Source: Dehalococcoidia bacterium (GTDB taxonomy: Bacteria > Chloroflexota > Dehalococcoidia > Dehalococcoidales > UBA1222). Taken from it: DNA of 64,000 nucleotides. The stretch lies in assembly GCA_003597995.1 (NCBI GenBank), contig QZJY01000030.1, positions 1 to 64,000 of the forward strand, given 5' to 3'. Shown piece after piece: positions 1-8,713 of this stretch. The position numbers and the translations under genes are program-made. The number at the start of each line of letters is the position of its first letter. Position 1 is the first letter of the stretch. The notes beneath the pieces were generated by a model. That model was not told where the DNA came from. It ran no database searches and saw only the letters and a program-made list of their open reading frames with translations.

Positions 1-101
1 CCTCACCGGGCTATTGGAAAACTTCCGCCTTTGCGCTACTATTTGGATAACTTTGTCACTAACCCCCAAAAATCCAATATGTACTGGACTCTTACAATAG
101 C

Positions 102-130
102 TTGAAGCCAGCACCGTTCTCGGCTATAAT
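102..130 (+). promoter_or_regulatory. Sigma70-type promoter of aspS
   Basis: TTGAAG (102-107) and a perfect TATAAT (125-130) are 17 bases apart, about 30 bases before the aspS GTG start. The preceding 100 bases show no gene; the start of the window may carry the end of an upstream unit, but I see no coding evidence. Confidence 0.7.
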
Positions 131-161
131 TAGCGTTTAGTGTATTTCTTCGAGGTGCACC

Positions 162-1955
162 GTGCTTAGAACCCATAGCTCCCCCGAACTGAACGCGCGT
201 CTTGTCGGCCAGAAAGTGACCGTGGCCGGCTGGGTTGACCGCCGCCGCGACCACGGCGGGCTCATCTTTATTGATGTGCGCGACCGCTCCGGCCTGGTGC
301 AGGTGGTCTTCAATCCGGAAATCAACTCCGACTGCCATAAACTGGCAGGAGACCTGCGCAGCGAATTCGTGGTGCAGGTGACGGGACAGGTCTCGCGCCG
401 CCCGCCGGGCACCGAGAACTCAAAGCTCGCTACGGGAGAAATAGAAATCGTGGCCGAGGGCCTCAAAATACTCAACACCTCGGAAACACCGCCCTTCTAT
501 ATCAACGAGGACGTGGAGGTTGACGAAAACCTGCGCCTCAAGTACCGCTACCTGGACATGCGCCGCCCGCGCGTGCGCGATATACTCATGCTGCGCCATC
601 AGGTGGTGCGCTTCATACGCGGCTACTTCGACGAGCTGGGCTTCGTCGAGGTGGAGACGCCCATATTGGGCAAGAGTACGCCAGAGGGAGCGCGGGACTA
701 CCTGGTGCCCTCGCGCGTGCATCCGGGCAAATTTTATGCCCTGCCGCAATCGCCCCAGCAGATGAAACAGCTCCTCATGGTGGGAGGCCTGGAAAAATAT
801 TACCAGATAGCCAAGTGCTTCCGCGACGAAGATACGCGCGCCGATAGACAGCCGGAGTTCACCCAGCTCGACGTGGAGATGAGCTTCGTCACCGAAGAGG
901 ACGTCATGCGCGTCACCGAGGAGATGTTCACGCAGATGATGCGGAAGATGTGCCCTGAAAAGCGCGTACCGGTTCCCTTTCCCCGCATTACCTTCACCGA
1001 GGCCATGGAGCGCTACGGCTCGGATAAGCCTGACCTGCGCTTCGACATGCATATCGGCGACGTGTCGGACGTTGTGGCGCATACCGAGTTTGGCGTTTTC
1101 AAGAACACCGTTGAATCAGGCGGCAAGGTCAAGGCCATCGCCCTGCCCGGCTGCGGCGGCTATTCGCGCCAGGAGCTGGCGCACCTGACTGAGCTGGCGC
1201 AGAGTTTTGGGGCCAAAGGTCTTTTGAGCCTGGCGCTGTCCGGCGAACGTCCATCGATTGAAAACTTAACCATGGAAATGGTGAAGAGCGTGGCTGCTAA
1301 ATACCTCAATCTGGAACAGGTGAAGCAGATCGCTGTCAAAACCGGAGCCAGACCCGGAGATCTGATTGTTTTTGTGGCTGATACCGAAGCGGTCGTCTCC
1401 AGTGCGCTGGGCAAGCTGCGCCAGGAGATGGGGCTCAGGCTCGGCCTGGCCGCTCCCGACCTGTTTGCTTTCGCCTGGGTGGTGGACTTCCCGCTGCTGG
1501 AATGGAACAAGGACATGGGACGCTGGCAGGCGACGCACCATCCTTTTACCGCGCCTCTCGAAGCCGACATTCCGCTGCTGGATACCGAACCCTCCAGGGC
1601 GGGCTCGCGCGCCTACGACATCGTGCTCAATGGCTACGAAGTGGGCGGAGGCAGCATCCGCATCCACCAGGCCTGGCTACAGCGCAAGATATTCCAGGTG
1701 ATGAAGTACACAGAAGCCGAGATCGACGAGCGCTTCGGCCACCTGCTGGAGGCCTTCTCTTACGGCGCGCCGCCCCACGGCGGTATCGCGGTGGGCATCG
1801 ACAGGCTGGTGATGCTGCTCTCGAATGCGGGCAACATCCGCGAGGTAATACCCTTCCCCAAGAACCAGAATGCGGCGGATATGCTGTTCAACGCCCCTGC
1901 CCCGGTAACCGAGGAGCAGTTGAAAGAGTTGCATATCCGGCTGCGTGATGAATAA
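162..1955 (+). CDS. aspS: Aspartyl-tRNA synthetase
   Basis: Cytoplasmic class II synthetase charging tRNA-Asp (or tRNA-Asx in organisms that amidate Asp-tRNA-Asn). The 597 residues match the bacterial-type length. An N-terminal OB-fold anticodon-binding domain (about 1-105) is followed by the catalytic core with motif 2 (FRDED near residue 219, then PEFTQLD), a GAD insertion domain (about 290-420) and motif 3 (GIDR near 544). The start is GTG at 162, preceded by GAGGTG at 152-157. A good promoter lies just upstream and tig follows after 20 bases, so aspS-tig-clpP may be one transcript. Whether it is discriminating or non-discriminating cannot be decided here. Confidence 0.97.
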   Translation: MLRTHSSPELNARLVGQKVTVAGWVDRRRDHGGLIFIDVRDRSGLVQVVFNPEINSDCHKLAGDLRSEFVVQVTGQVSRRPPGTENSKLATGEIEIVAEGLKILNTSETPPFYINEDVEVDENLRLKYRYLDMRRPRVRDILMLRHQVVRFIRGYFDELGFVEVETPILGKSTPEGARDYLVPSRVHPGKFYALPQSPQQMKQLLMVGGLEKYYQIAKCFRDEDTRADRQPEFTQLDVEMSFVTEEDVMRVTEEMFTQMMRKMCPEKRVPVPFPRITFTEAMERYGSDKPDLRFDMHIGDVSDVVAHTEFGVFKNTVESGGKVKAIALPGCGGYSRQELAHLTELAQSFGAKGLLSLALSGERPSIENLTMEMVKSVAAKYLNLEQVKQIAVKTGARPGDLIVFVADTEAVVSSALGKLRQEMGLRLGLAAPDLFAFAWVVDFPLLEWNKDMGRWQATHHPFTAPLEADIPLLDTEPSRAGSRAYDIVLNGYEVGGGSIRIHQAWLQRKIFQVMKYTEAEIDERFGHLLEAFSYGAPPHGGIAVGIDRLVMLLSNAGNIREVIPFPKNQNAADMLFNAPAPVTEEQLKELHIRLRDE

Positions 1956-1975
1956 GAATCAGGAGTAAAGGCAAC

Positions 1976-3259
1976 ATGAAGGTACTGGACCGCAAGAACG
2001 AGAACCACCAGGAGATTTTCAAGGTCGAGCTGGATGAAGCCGAGACCGATGCCGCTATGGAAGCGGCCTACGAGCACCTGGTGAAAGAGGTTAATATCGA
2101 CGGCTTTCGCAAGGGCAAGGTGCCCCGCGATGTGCTGGAACACCGTGTCGGCAAGGACGCCATCTTCGATGAGGCTATGAAGCGTGCGCTACCCGACCTC
2201 ATCGACGGCATGCTGGTGGAAAACAAGGTACGCGCCTATGCCACACCTATGGTGCGCGTCACCACCCGAGAGCCGGTTATTTTCGAAGCCACCGTGCCGC
2301 TGCCGCCTGACATTACTCTGGGCGATTACAACGCCATCAAAATGAAGCCCAACCCGGTTGTCATCGAGGACAAGGCGGTCGAAGATATTCTGGAGCGCGC
2401 CCAGCACCAGACGGCCGACTGGGAACCCACCGGCGCCCCCGCCGAGCTCAAGGATATGGCTGTTCTGGACATCGAGAGCGATGTTGAAGGGACGCCTTAC
2501 GTCGTGGAGAAGGAGGCCGACTTCCAGTTATTGCCGGGCTGGCGCTTCCCCGTGCCCGGTTTCGCCGAGGAACTGGTGGGAATGAAGGCCGGCGATGAGC
2601 GCGAGTTCAGTCTCAAGATGCCGGACACTTATCCCGACAAGGCCAAGGCTGGCAAGGACGTACATTTCAAAGTGAAAGTAAGCGATATCCGCCGCGAGAA
2701 GATGCCAGAGCTTAACGATGAGTTCGCACAGAAGGTAGCCCCCGGCTGCGGGGGCATCGAGAAGCTGCGCGAGGCGCTCAAGGCCGACCTTCAGCACCGG
2801 GCGCAGGACACCGAGGACAAGGCCTTCGAGGAAAAGGTCATTGACACCCTGGTGGAAAAGAGCCAGATAGAATTTCCTCCTCTGCTGACGGAAAACGAAG
2901 CCGGGCGCATGGTGCAGGAGTATGTGGACCGCGTGCGGAGTACGACGCAGAACGAGGAGGAATTCAAGTCCGTGCTCAAAATGACCTCCGAGGAAAAGCT
3001 GCTCGAGACCTACCGCCCGCAGGCGGAGCAGCGCGTCAAGCGCAACCTGGTAATCTCCAAGCTCATCGAGTCTGAGAAACTGGAAGTCGACGATGCGGAC
3101 GTGGACCTGCAGATTGCCGCCCTCACTGCTGAGGCGGGGGACAAGGTGCAGGAGCAGACCACCTACCTCAACAAGCCGGAGAACCGCGATACACTGCGCT
3201 GGTGGCTCAAGACGGGCAAGGCCAAAAAGCTGCTTGTGGAGAAAGCCCAGGCGGACTAA
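1976..3259 (+). CDS. tig: Trigger factor (ribosome-associated chaperone, PPIase)
   Basis: Folding chaperone that binds at the ribosome exit tunnel. The 427 residues match the family. The N-terminal ribosome-binding domain carries the signature GFRKGKVPRDV (about residues 43-53), followed by an FKBP-like peptidyl-prolyl isomerase domain (about 150-245) and a helical C-terminal substrate cradle. It sits 20 bases after aspS and 27 bases before the ClpP start, the usual tig-clpP pairing. clpX, which often follows, is absent here. Confidence 0.96.
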   Translation: MKVLDRKNENHQEIFKVELDEAETDAAMEAAYEHLVKEVNIDGFRKGKVPRDVLEHRVGKDAIFDEAMKRALPDLIDGMLVENKVRAYATPMVRVTTREPVIFEATVPLPPDITLGDYNAIKMKPNPVVIEDKAVEDILERAQHQTADWEPTGAPAELKDMAVLDIESDVEGTPYVVEKEADFQLLPGWRFPVPGFAEELVGMKAGDEREFSLKMPDTYPDKAKAGKDVHFKVKVSDIRREKMPELNDEFAQKVAPGCGGIEKLREALKADLQHRAQDTEDKAFEEKVIDTLVEKSQIEFPPLLTENEAGRMVQEYVDRVRSTTQNEEEFKSVLKMTSEEKLLETYRPQAEQRVKRNLVISKLIESEKLEVDDADVDLQIAALTAEAGDKVQEQTTYLNKPENRDTLRWWLKTGKAKKLLVEKAQAD

Positions 3260-3286
3260 AATATTACCTACAGGAGGTTGCTGAAT

Positions 3287-3904
3287 ATGGATTTCAAGAA
3301 TGTTGTTCCCATGGTTATCGAGAGCGGGGCGCGCGGGGAGCGGGCTTACGACATCTACTCGCTGCTGCTTAAGGAGCGCATTATAATACTGGGCACGCCC
3401 ATCAACGACCAGGTGGCCAACAGCATCGTAGCCCAGTTGCTATTCCTCGACCGCGAGGACCCGGACAAGGACATCAACCTGTACATCAACTCGCCGGGCG
3501 GCGTCATCAACTCTGGACTCGCCATCTACGATACCATGCAGCTCATCCGCCCGCCTGTATCGACCATCTGCATGGGTCTGGCTGCCAGCATGGCCACCGT
3601 GCTGCTGTGCTCCGGGGCCAAGGGCAAGCGCTTCGCGCTGCCCAACTCCACCATCCATATGCACCAGGCCATCGGCGGGGCGCAGGGACAGGCGACCGAT
3701 ATCGAGATAGCCGCCCGCGAAATACTGCGCGTGCAGGAAATCATACGCAATATCCTAGCCAAGAATACCGGCCAGACGATGGAGAGGATAGTCCACGACA
3801 CGGACCGTGACTTTTATCTGAATCCGGTATCGGCGGTGGAGTACGGCCTGATAGACGAGATTTTGACCAAGCCGGAGCCCAAAGAGGTCAAGGGCAAGAA
3901 GTAG
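3287..3904 (+). CDS. clpP: ATP-dependent Clp protease proteolytic subunit
   Basis: Serine peptidase subunit that forms the barrel of ClpXP/ClpAP. The catalytic serine lies in GLAASMA (about residue 100), the histidine in HMHQAIGG (about 125) and the aspartate near 174 in the DRDFYLNP segment. I chose ATG at 3287 because AGGAGG at 3272-3277 stands 9 bases before it; the in-frame TTG at 3278 directly abuts that Shine-Dalgarno sequence and is unlikely. Length 205 residues, normal for ClpP. A bidirectional terminator lies about 130 bases downstream. Confidence 0.96.
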   Translation: MDFKNVVPMVIESGARGERAYDIYSLLLKERIIILGTPINDQVANSIVAQLLFLDREDPDKDINLYINSPGGVINSGLAIYDTMQLIRPPVSTICMGLAASMATVLLCSGAKGKRFALPNSTIHMHQAIGGAQGQATDIEIAAREILRVQEIIRNILAKNTGQTMERIVHDTDRDFYLNPVSAVEYGLIDEILTKPEPKEVKGKK

Positions 3905-3933
3905 CCGAAAGCCTGGAAATTCAATTATCAAAT

Positions 3934-4027
3934 CTCTCTCCCCTTGCGGGAGAGATGTAAGTGAGGGGGAAAGTCTTGAATCCAAAGTCTCACCCTCACC
4001 TTAATCCTCTCCCATCAAGGGAGAGGG
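3934..4027. repeat. Paired CTCTCCC/GGGAGAG intergenic repeat
   Basis: Two related pyrimidine-rich/purine-rich blocks (3934-3976 and 3988-4027) with the recurrent text GTGAGGG...AAAGTC and TCACCCTCACCTTAA lie head to head. Each contains a small CTCTCCC/GGGAGAG hairpin. Diverged copies occur at 59110-59220 and 62551-62587, with fragments near 18080 and 58341. They occupy only gaps between genes and carry no open frame. Confidence 0.7.
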
Positions 4028-4035
4028 AATTAGGA

Positions 4036-4069
4036 AAAAACTCCTCTCCATTAATGGAGAGGAGTTTTT
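4036..4069. terminator. Bidirectional intrinsic terminator between clpP and the PfkB gene
   Basis: A perfect palindrome with 17-base arms (4036-4052 and 4053-4069), core CTCCTCTCCATT, carries an A-run on one side and a T-run on the other. It can therefore end both the plus-strand clpP transcript and the converging minus-strand operon. Confidence 0.85.
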
Positions 4070-4158
4070 AATTTCATTGTCGAGCTCGACCTGGCAGACT
4101 CAGGTCTAAAGATTCATCGGGGCAAATGCGGGAGAGGTAAGTGAAAGGGCGTTTGGTG

Positions 4159-5130
4159 TTACTCGCTCTTTCCGTAGAGCTTTAAGAAATGTTGTTCGAG
4201 CTGGCGCCGGGTGGGGAGTCCCCCCCTGGCGCCGCTGCATTTAAGGCTGAGACGCGCCGCGCAGTGGCCCAGCCTGCCGCAGGTCTCATGAGGCTTGCCC
4301 TCAAGCAGGCCGAAGAGGAATCCGGCGGCAAAGGCATCACCCGCCCCCGTAGTGTCGACTACTTTTGCACGTGACGGCTTTCCCGCGTCGATGAACCATT
4401 CGTTCCGGTTATCGCGTATGTAGGCCACAACCGTCCGGCCATCGAGTTTCACACCCCTGCCAAGGGTCACAGCCACCGCCTTGCACCCGGCCTTGAGGCA
4501 TGCGCCGGCAGCCTTCTGATAATCTAATCCGGTAAGCTTTTCTATTTCATCTCGATTGATGAAGATGATGTGGGTGCGCATAAAGAACGGTTTAAGGGCC
4601 TTCATGCCTCTCGCTACGTAAAGCGCGCCTGGAGAGAAACTCAATTTGACCTTCGGCGACAGCCTCTCCACAATCTTTTGAGAGAGGCCAAACTGGGCGT
4701 CGTCCACAAATGACGAGAGATGCAGATATTCAGCGTGATTGATATAGGCCAGGTCGATGTCTTGCAGGCTGAGCGAGCCATTGGCTCCGGCGAGGACATA
4801 CAGGGAGCGCTTGCGAGGGGCGCTCAGACAGAAAACGGTGCCGCTGGAAACTCCTGGCAATGTTATGATGTGGCTTGTATCGGCGCCGACTTTTTTGAAG
4901 TCGGCGAGGAGCAGCCTGCCATTTGAGTCATCGCCAACCGCACCGCAGACACCCGTCGTAACGCCGAGCCTTGATAGTCCATAGATGGTATTGGCGGCGG
5001 AACCTCCGGCAAATGAGCCGCCGTCCTCGATAGCGCTTTCCCCATCGGCCAGCAGGCGCTCCACACGGAAAATGCGGTCAACGTTGAGCGCACCCAGACC
5101 GACCACGCGTGGAAATGTGTTTTTAACCAT
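4159..5130 (-). CDS. PfkB-family carbohydrate or nucleoside kinase
   Basis: ATP-dependent kinase of the ribokinase/PfkB family, 323 residues. GGSAANT (about residue 40) and the C-terminal signature DTTGAGDAFAAGF with its catalytic aspartate (about 255-267) are intact. The start ATG overlaps the stop codon of the upstream HAD gene by one base (TGATG), so the two are translationally coupled. It is the last gene of the long minus-strand run before the terminator at 4036. The substrate cannot be assigned; with a HAD protein and a formyltransferase beside it, a small sugar or nucleoside salvage role is possible but is only inference. Confidence 0.88.
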   Translation of the reverse strand: MVKNTFPRVVGLGALNVDRIFRVERLLADGESAIEDGGSFAGGSAANTIYGLSRLGVTTGVCGAVGDDSNGRLLLADFKKVGADTSHIITLPGVSSGTVFCLSAPRKRSLYVLAGANGSLSLQDIDLAYINHAEYLHLSSFVDDAQFGLSQKIVERLSPKVKLSFSPGALYVARGMKALKPFFMRTHIIFINRDEIEKLTGLDYQKAAGACLKAGCKAVAVTLGRGVKLDGRTVVAYIRDNRNEWFIDAGKPSRAKVVDTTGAGDAFAAGFLFGLLEGKPHETCGRLGHCAARLSLKCSGARGGLPTRRQLEQHFLKLYGKSE

Positions 5131-6161
5131 CAGCCCAGCTCTCCGGCTTTTTCGCGCACTATTTTCCTCAATCTGCGGTGCAGTGAAATGATGTCGTAGA
5201 TGTCGCTACCCTTTTCCGCCAGCCAGTGGAAGTTGCGACGGTTGGAGTCGGCTTCAATCACCGTCTCCTTGACCAGCTTCTCCACCTCGCCGCGCCCGCA
5301 GCTCCTCCAGGTTCCCAGGATGGGAGCCAGGTCGCTCAGGTGTGTGGAAGCCAGCGACATGGTAGCATACGGTAAGGCATACTGGTTGGCGTTGAAGCCT
5401 ATAGCCAAACCTCCCGCCTGATTCACGGCCTTGAGCATCTTGAAATCAGTGATGCTGTCGGCCACCACCACCCATCCTTCGAACGGTTGCGAGTTTTCCA
5501 GTGAGAAACGTGTCAGCGCCTCTACCTTGCGCTGGCCGCCCACGGGTTTGACGGAGCGAATGAGCTTGCCCATAGGGGTTTGCGGCAGCCTGCCCCAGAA
5601 GAAATCATCCAGCTTGCTCTTGATGAGATGATCGTCGGTGGACTGGCTGAGCTTGAGGAATTCCTCTTCAGCCCGTTGTAACAGAACTATATCCTCTTTG
5701 GAAAGTTCCTGGTTGAACTTGTCCAGCGGGAAGGGTGTGGACGCCACGTGTTCGATGGATATGCCGAGACCGCCGGCGATATGGTGGGCGTATTGTTCGT
5801 AGGTTGTAGAGATGCAGAATATCTGCCATCCCTGAGTTTTGAGGTCTCGGATAAGCTCTCCGGCGCCCTGCGTGCGGCTGGCATGGTGGGCCAGAGTAGA
5901 GATATCTGCCTCCTGGATTTTGTGCAACAGCAGGAAAGGCACGATGAGGGCCAGCGTATCGCCGGGCTCGTAGTCTTCCCGGGCATCCATAGTGAGCAGG
6001 TCGTCATAGCGGCTGATGAGCTCGAAAAGGCTGCCGCCCTGCGGGATGAGCTTCATCAGGTCGTAGGCGTTGTCCTGGGGCGAGAGCGGGCCTTCCAGGT
6101 CGAAACAGATAAAGTTGTTGATGTTCAACTCCTCGTCAGGCTTTAGAAACCAGCCTGTCAA
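5130..6161 (-). CDS. HAD-superfamily hydrolase-like protein, atypical motif I
   Basis: A 343-residue protein with a haloacid-dehalogenase-like frame. Motif I reads FDLEGPLS near the N terminus, so the nucleophilic Asp is present but the usual second Asp is Glu. A late acidic motif is visible in VVADSITDFKML. The middle is helical and looks like a cap domain. The chosen ATG at 6161 lies 26 bases inside the upstream formyltransferase gene; a start nearer to the NINNFICF segment is possible. It is coupled by TGATG to the PfkB kinase downstream. A small-molecule phosphatase is likely, but the Glu change leaves the activity open. Confidence 0.7.
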   Translation of the reverse strand: MTGWFLKPDEELNINNFICFDLEGPLSPQDNAYDLMKLIPQGGSLFELISRYDDLLTMDAREDYEPGDTLALIVPFLLLHKIQEADISTLAHHASRTQGAGELIRDLKTQGWQIFCISTTYEQYAHHIAGGLGISIEHVASTPFPLDKFNQELSKEDIVLLQRAEEEFLKLSQSTDDHLIKSKLDDFFWGRLPQTPMGKLIRSVKPVGGQRKVEALTRFSLENSQPFEGWVVVADSITDFKMLKAVNQAGGLAIGFNANQYALPYATMSLASTHLSDLAPILGTWRSCGRGEVEKLVKETVIEADSNRRNFHWLAEKGSDIYDIISLHRRLRKIVREKAGELG

Positions 6162-6951
6162 TCTCGCGCGTCAGGTCGTAACCCGGGATAATTTTACCAT
6201 GAGAGTCTATCACTTTGCCTGCCTCCACTCGGACCCGGCGTTCGCTGAAGGCCTTGATGGTGGCGATTATCAGCGGGAATTCGCGCTTGAGCCCCTCGGC
6301 GCGAATAAGCCTGAAGAGAGGGTTACACTCGCCGTCCGTCTTCTTGATATCGGAGACGCTTTTGCCTTTCATCTGACTCCAGAGTGTATCGAATTCCCCG
6401 CCGCGTATCGAGAAGCGGCAGTAACTCGCCACAGGGCCGCGGTCGAGCTCCGGCGTGACCAGGTGCATCATGACGCCTGTTTCGGATGCCTTCTGCTCGA
6501 TGAGCTGCCAGACAACCTCCTGCCAGGTGCCGGTGGGACCGGAGGGTAAAGCGGGGTGCAGGTTTATCATAGTATAGCGCGTGCACATCTCCGGGCCGAC
6601 GATGAGCATGTAGCCCGCCAGCACGCACAGGTCGGGGCATAAATCACCGAGGCGCGACATGACCTCGCGGTCATAGGTCAGCCGCCATGATGGAAATGAG
6701 CCAGACGGCGGCGTGTCCGCTGGCGTTCTGGCTTTAAATCTCTGGTAAGAGTAGCAAACCAGAGGCAGACCATAACGCTCTACCTGTTCTATAAAAGCGT
6801 CGCTCTCGGGGGACTCGCCGGGCTCGCGGCTGCAAAAGACGAATTCAATAACAGCCTTGACCTCGCCGTTTTTAATAGCTTCGACAGCCGCTGCCAGCAG
6901 GTTGCGGGCGGCCTCGTCCCGTCCAGTAGAAAACCAGCCTATACGATACAT
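6136..6951 (-). CDS. PurN-like formyltransferase-family protein
   Basis: A 271-residue protein of the formyl-THF-dependent formyltransferase fold. The catalytic triad expected of glycinamide ribonucleotide transformylase is visible: Asn and His in INLHPALPSG and Asp in ELDRGP. It differs from typical PurN (about 200 residues) by a longer middle section and an added C-terminal tail of about 60 residues (VEAGKVIDSHGKIIPGYDL). It starts one base after the PHP gene ends and overlaps the HAD gene by 26 bases. Formyl-THF is also the product of Fhs encoded at 19 kb. It could be a true GAR transformylase or a relative acting on another amine; no other pur genes are near. Confidence 0.75.
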   Translation of the reverse strand: MYRIGWFSTGRDEAARNLLAAAVEAIKNGEVKAVIEFVFCSREPGESPESDAFIEQVERYGLPLVCYSYQRFKARTPADTPPSGSFPSWRLTYDREVMSRLGDLCPDLCVLAGYMLIVGPEMCTRYTMINLHPALPSGPTGTWQEVVWQLIEQKASETGVMMHLVTPELDRGPVASYCRFSIRGGEFDTLWSQMKGKSVSDIKKTDGECNPLFRLIRAEGLKREFPLIIATIKAFSERRVRVEAGKVIDSHGKIIPGYDLTREIDRLVSKA

Positions 6952-6952
6952 G

Positions 6953-7612
6953 CTAACGCCTGCTCCGGAACAGCTTTTTGATGCGCCGTGACAGGCTCCT
7001 CACGTAAATGAAAGGACTGTGGTGTTGGGCATGGATTTGCGCCTGCGCCATGGCCTTGAGGAAATCGTCGCGCCCCTCGAAATCCGGGATAGTGACATAG
7101 GCCCGCCCGACCTCCGCCGCCGAATGCGAATCGCTGCCAGCGCCTTTAAGCAGTTTGTGGGACTCTGCAAACTTGCCCGGCAGCGAGAGGTCTTGCGCCG
7201 GTATGCTGCGGGCGTTGAAGACCTCTACAATATCTATCTGTCCGGCGATGCGCTCCAGCGTGGCTGCCTGCATGGCTGACGAGCGGTAGCGGTCGAACGG
7301 ATGGGGTACGCACACCAGACCGCCCTGCTGGCGGATGCGCTTGATAGTCTCCTCCGGCGACAGGCCGCCGGGGATGCTCTCCTTGAGAAATAGCCCGATT
7401 ATCTCGCCTTCTGTGGAGGCCACTTCCTCTCCCACGATGACCTTGAAGGGTAAGACCTGTCTGGCGAGCGCCAGCGCACCCTCGGCGGTGTCGTGGTCGG
7501 TTACGGCGATGGCGCCCAGTCCCATCGTTTTGCAGCGCTCCACCAGTTTTTCGAATGTAGTGTCGGAATCCCCTGAGTAACGCGTGTGGACGTGGAGGTC
7601 GGCTTTAATCAA
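6953..7612 (-). CDS. PHP-domain metal-dependent phosphoesterase
   Basis: Short (219-residue) PHP-family protein like TrpH/YciV. Metal-binding motifs are DLHVHTRYSGDSD at the N terminus, DHDTAEG (about 40-46), CVPHPFDR (about 100-107) and GSDSHSAAE (about 160). The start is TTG at 7612, with AAGGA about nine bases upstream on the minus strand. It lies inside the minus-strand operon, one base before the formyltransferase. Relatives hydrolyse small nucleotide phosphates such as 3',5'-nucleotides or remove 5' nucleotides from RNA; the substrate here is not determined. Confidence 0.85.
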   Translation of the reverse strand: MIKADLHVHTRYSGDSDTTFEKLVERCKTMGLGAIAVTDHDTAEGALALARQVLPFKVIVGEEVASTEGEIIGLFLKESIPGGLSPEETIKRIRQQGGLVCVPHPFDRYRSSAMQAATLERIAGQIDIVEVFNARSIPAQDLSLPGKFAESHKLLKGAGSDSHSAAEVGRAYVTIPDFEGRDDFLKAMAQAQIHAQHHSPFIYVRSLSRRIKKLFRSRR

Positions 7613-7645
7613 TAATCTGGTTTCCTTTCGATGCAGGGATGCCCG

Positions 7646-8713
7646 CTACTTTCGCGACTTGGACAGCACTCTTATTTTACCATGTTTGAGCACGACCGTA
7701 TCCTCAATGCGCACGCCGCCCCATTCGGGCAGGTAGATGCCGGGCTCGACGGTGAAGACCATGCCGTCAGCCAGCACATCTTTGGAGGTGACTCCCACGT
7801 ACGGCTTTTCATGTATCACCAGCCCGAGCCCGTGTCCCAGGCCGTGGCCGTACTTGTCGCCGTAGCCGGCGCTTTCGATGATGTTGCGGGCGATGGCATC
7901 GGCCTCGCTCCCGCTCATGCCTGAGCGTATTTGCTCCTCAGCCGTCGTTTGGGCTTCCAAAACGATTCCATGAATCCGGCGGAACTGTTTGTCTTCTTTT
8001 CCAAGGCCGATGGTGCGCGTCAGGTCGCTGACGTAACCTTCGCACTTTGCGCCAATGTCGATAATAATGGGTTCTCCCGCCTGGACGACATAGTAGGACG
8101 GGCGGTGGTGGGGTAAAGCGGCGTTTTTACCCGCGGCCACGATGACCTCGAAGGGCACGGTCTGGCTGCCGTGCTCGCGCATGTATTTTTCTATTTTCCA
8201 GGCCATCTGAATCTCGGTCATGCCGGGGCGGGCGGCCCGGCGTATGTGCTCGATGGCGGCGTCGCTGACGGCCACCGCCTGCTCGATGAGGGCTATTTCG
8301 CCCGGCTCTTTGACGGCGCGCATGGCCCCCACCAGGCCGCTGGAGGGCTTGAGTTTGATACCCAGAGGGGCGATTATCTTCTTGAGTTTGCTGTACCTGT
8401 CGAAGGTGATGTCCTCGGATTCGAAAAACAACTCTTTTAGACCGAGCCCGGAGATGAACGCAGGAAACCAGGCGGACATCTCGCCTTTTATCTCGAAAAG
8501 GCTGAAACCGGGCGACTGCCGCTTCACCTGCTCAATATAACGGAAATCGGTAGCCAGAATCTGTTTCTCCTGCGTGATAAGCAGATAACCGGCCGAGCCG
8601 CTGAAGCAGGAGAGATAGTAGCGGTTTTCTGGCTGCGAAATCAGTATGGCCGGAATGTTTTTTTCAGATAGAGTAGTCCTCAGTTTTTGCAGGCGCTTCT
8701 GCGTCGTTTTCAT
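7646..8713 (-). CDS. M24 family Xaa-Pro aminopeptidase
   Basis: Cytoplasmic metallopeptidase of the PepQ/PepP type, 355 residues. It has an N-terminal creatinase-like domain (RLQKLRTTLSEKNIPAILIS) and a C-terminal pita-bread domain with all metal ligands: Asp residues in IDIGAKCEGYVSD, His in GHGLGHGLGL, and Glu residues in VEPGIYLPEWGG and VRIEDTVVL. Its start overlaps the 3' end of the Xer gene by 50 bases, so the two are coupled. It probably trims peptides ending in an X-Pro N terminus. Confidence 0.92.
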   Translation of the reverse strand: MKTTQKRLQKLRTTLSEKNIPAILISQPENRYYLSCFSGSAGYLLITQEKQILATDFRYIEQVKRQSPGFSLFEIKGEMSAWFPAFISGLGLKELFFESEDITFDRYSKLKKIIAPLGIKLKPSSGLVGAMRAVKEPGEIALIEQAVAVSDAAIEHIRRAARPGMTEIQMAWKIEKYMREHGSQTVPFEVIVAAGKNAALPHHRPSYYVVQAGEPIIIDIGAKCEGYVSDLTRTIGLGKEDKQFRRIHGIVLEAQTTAEEQIRSGMSGSEADAIARNIIESAGYGDKYGHGLGHGLGLVIHEKPYVGVTSKDVLADGMVFTVEPGIYLPEWGGVRIEDTVVLKHGKIRVLSKSRK

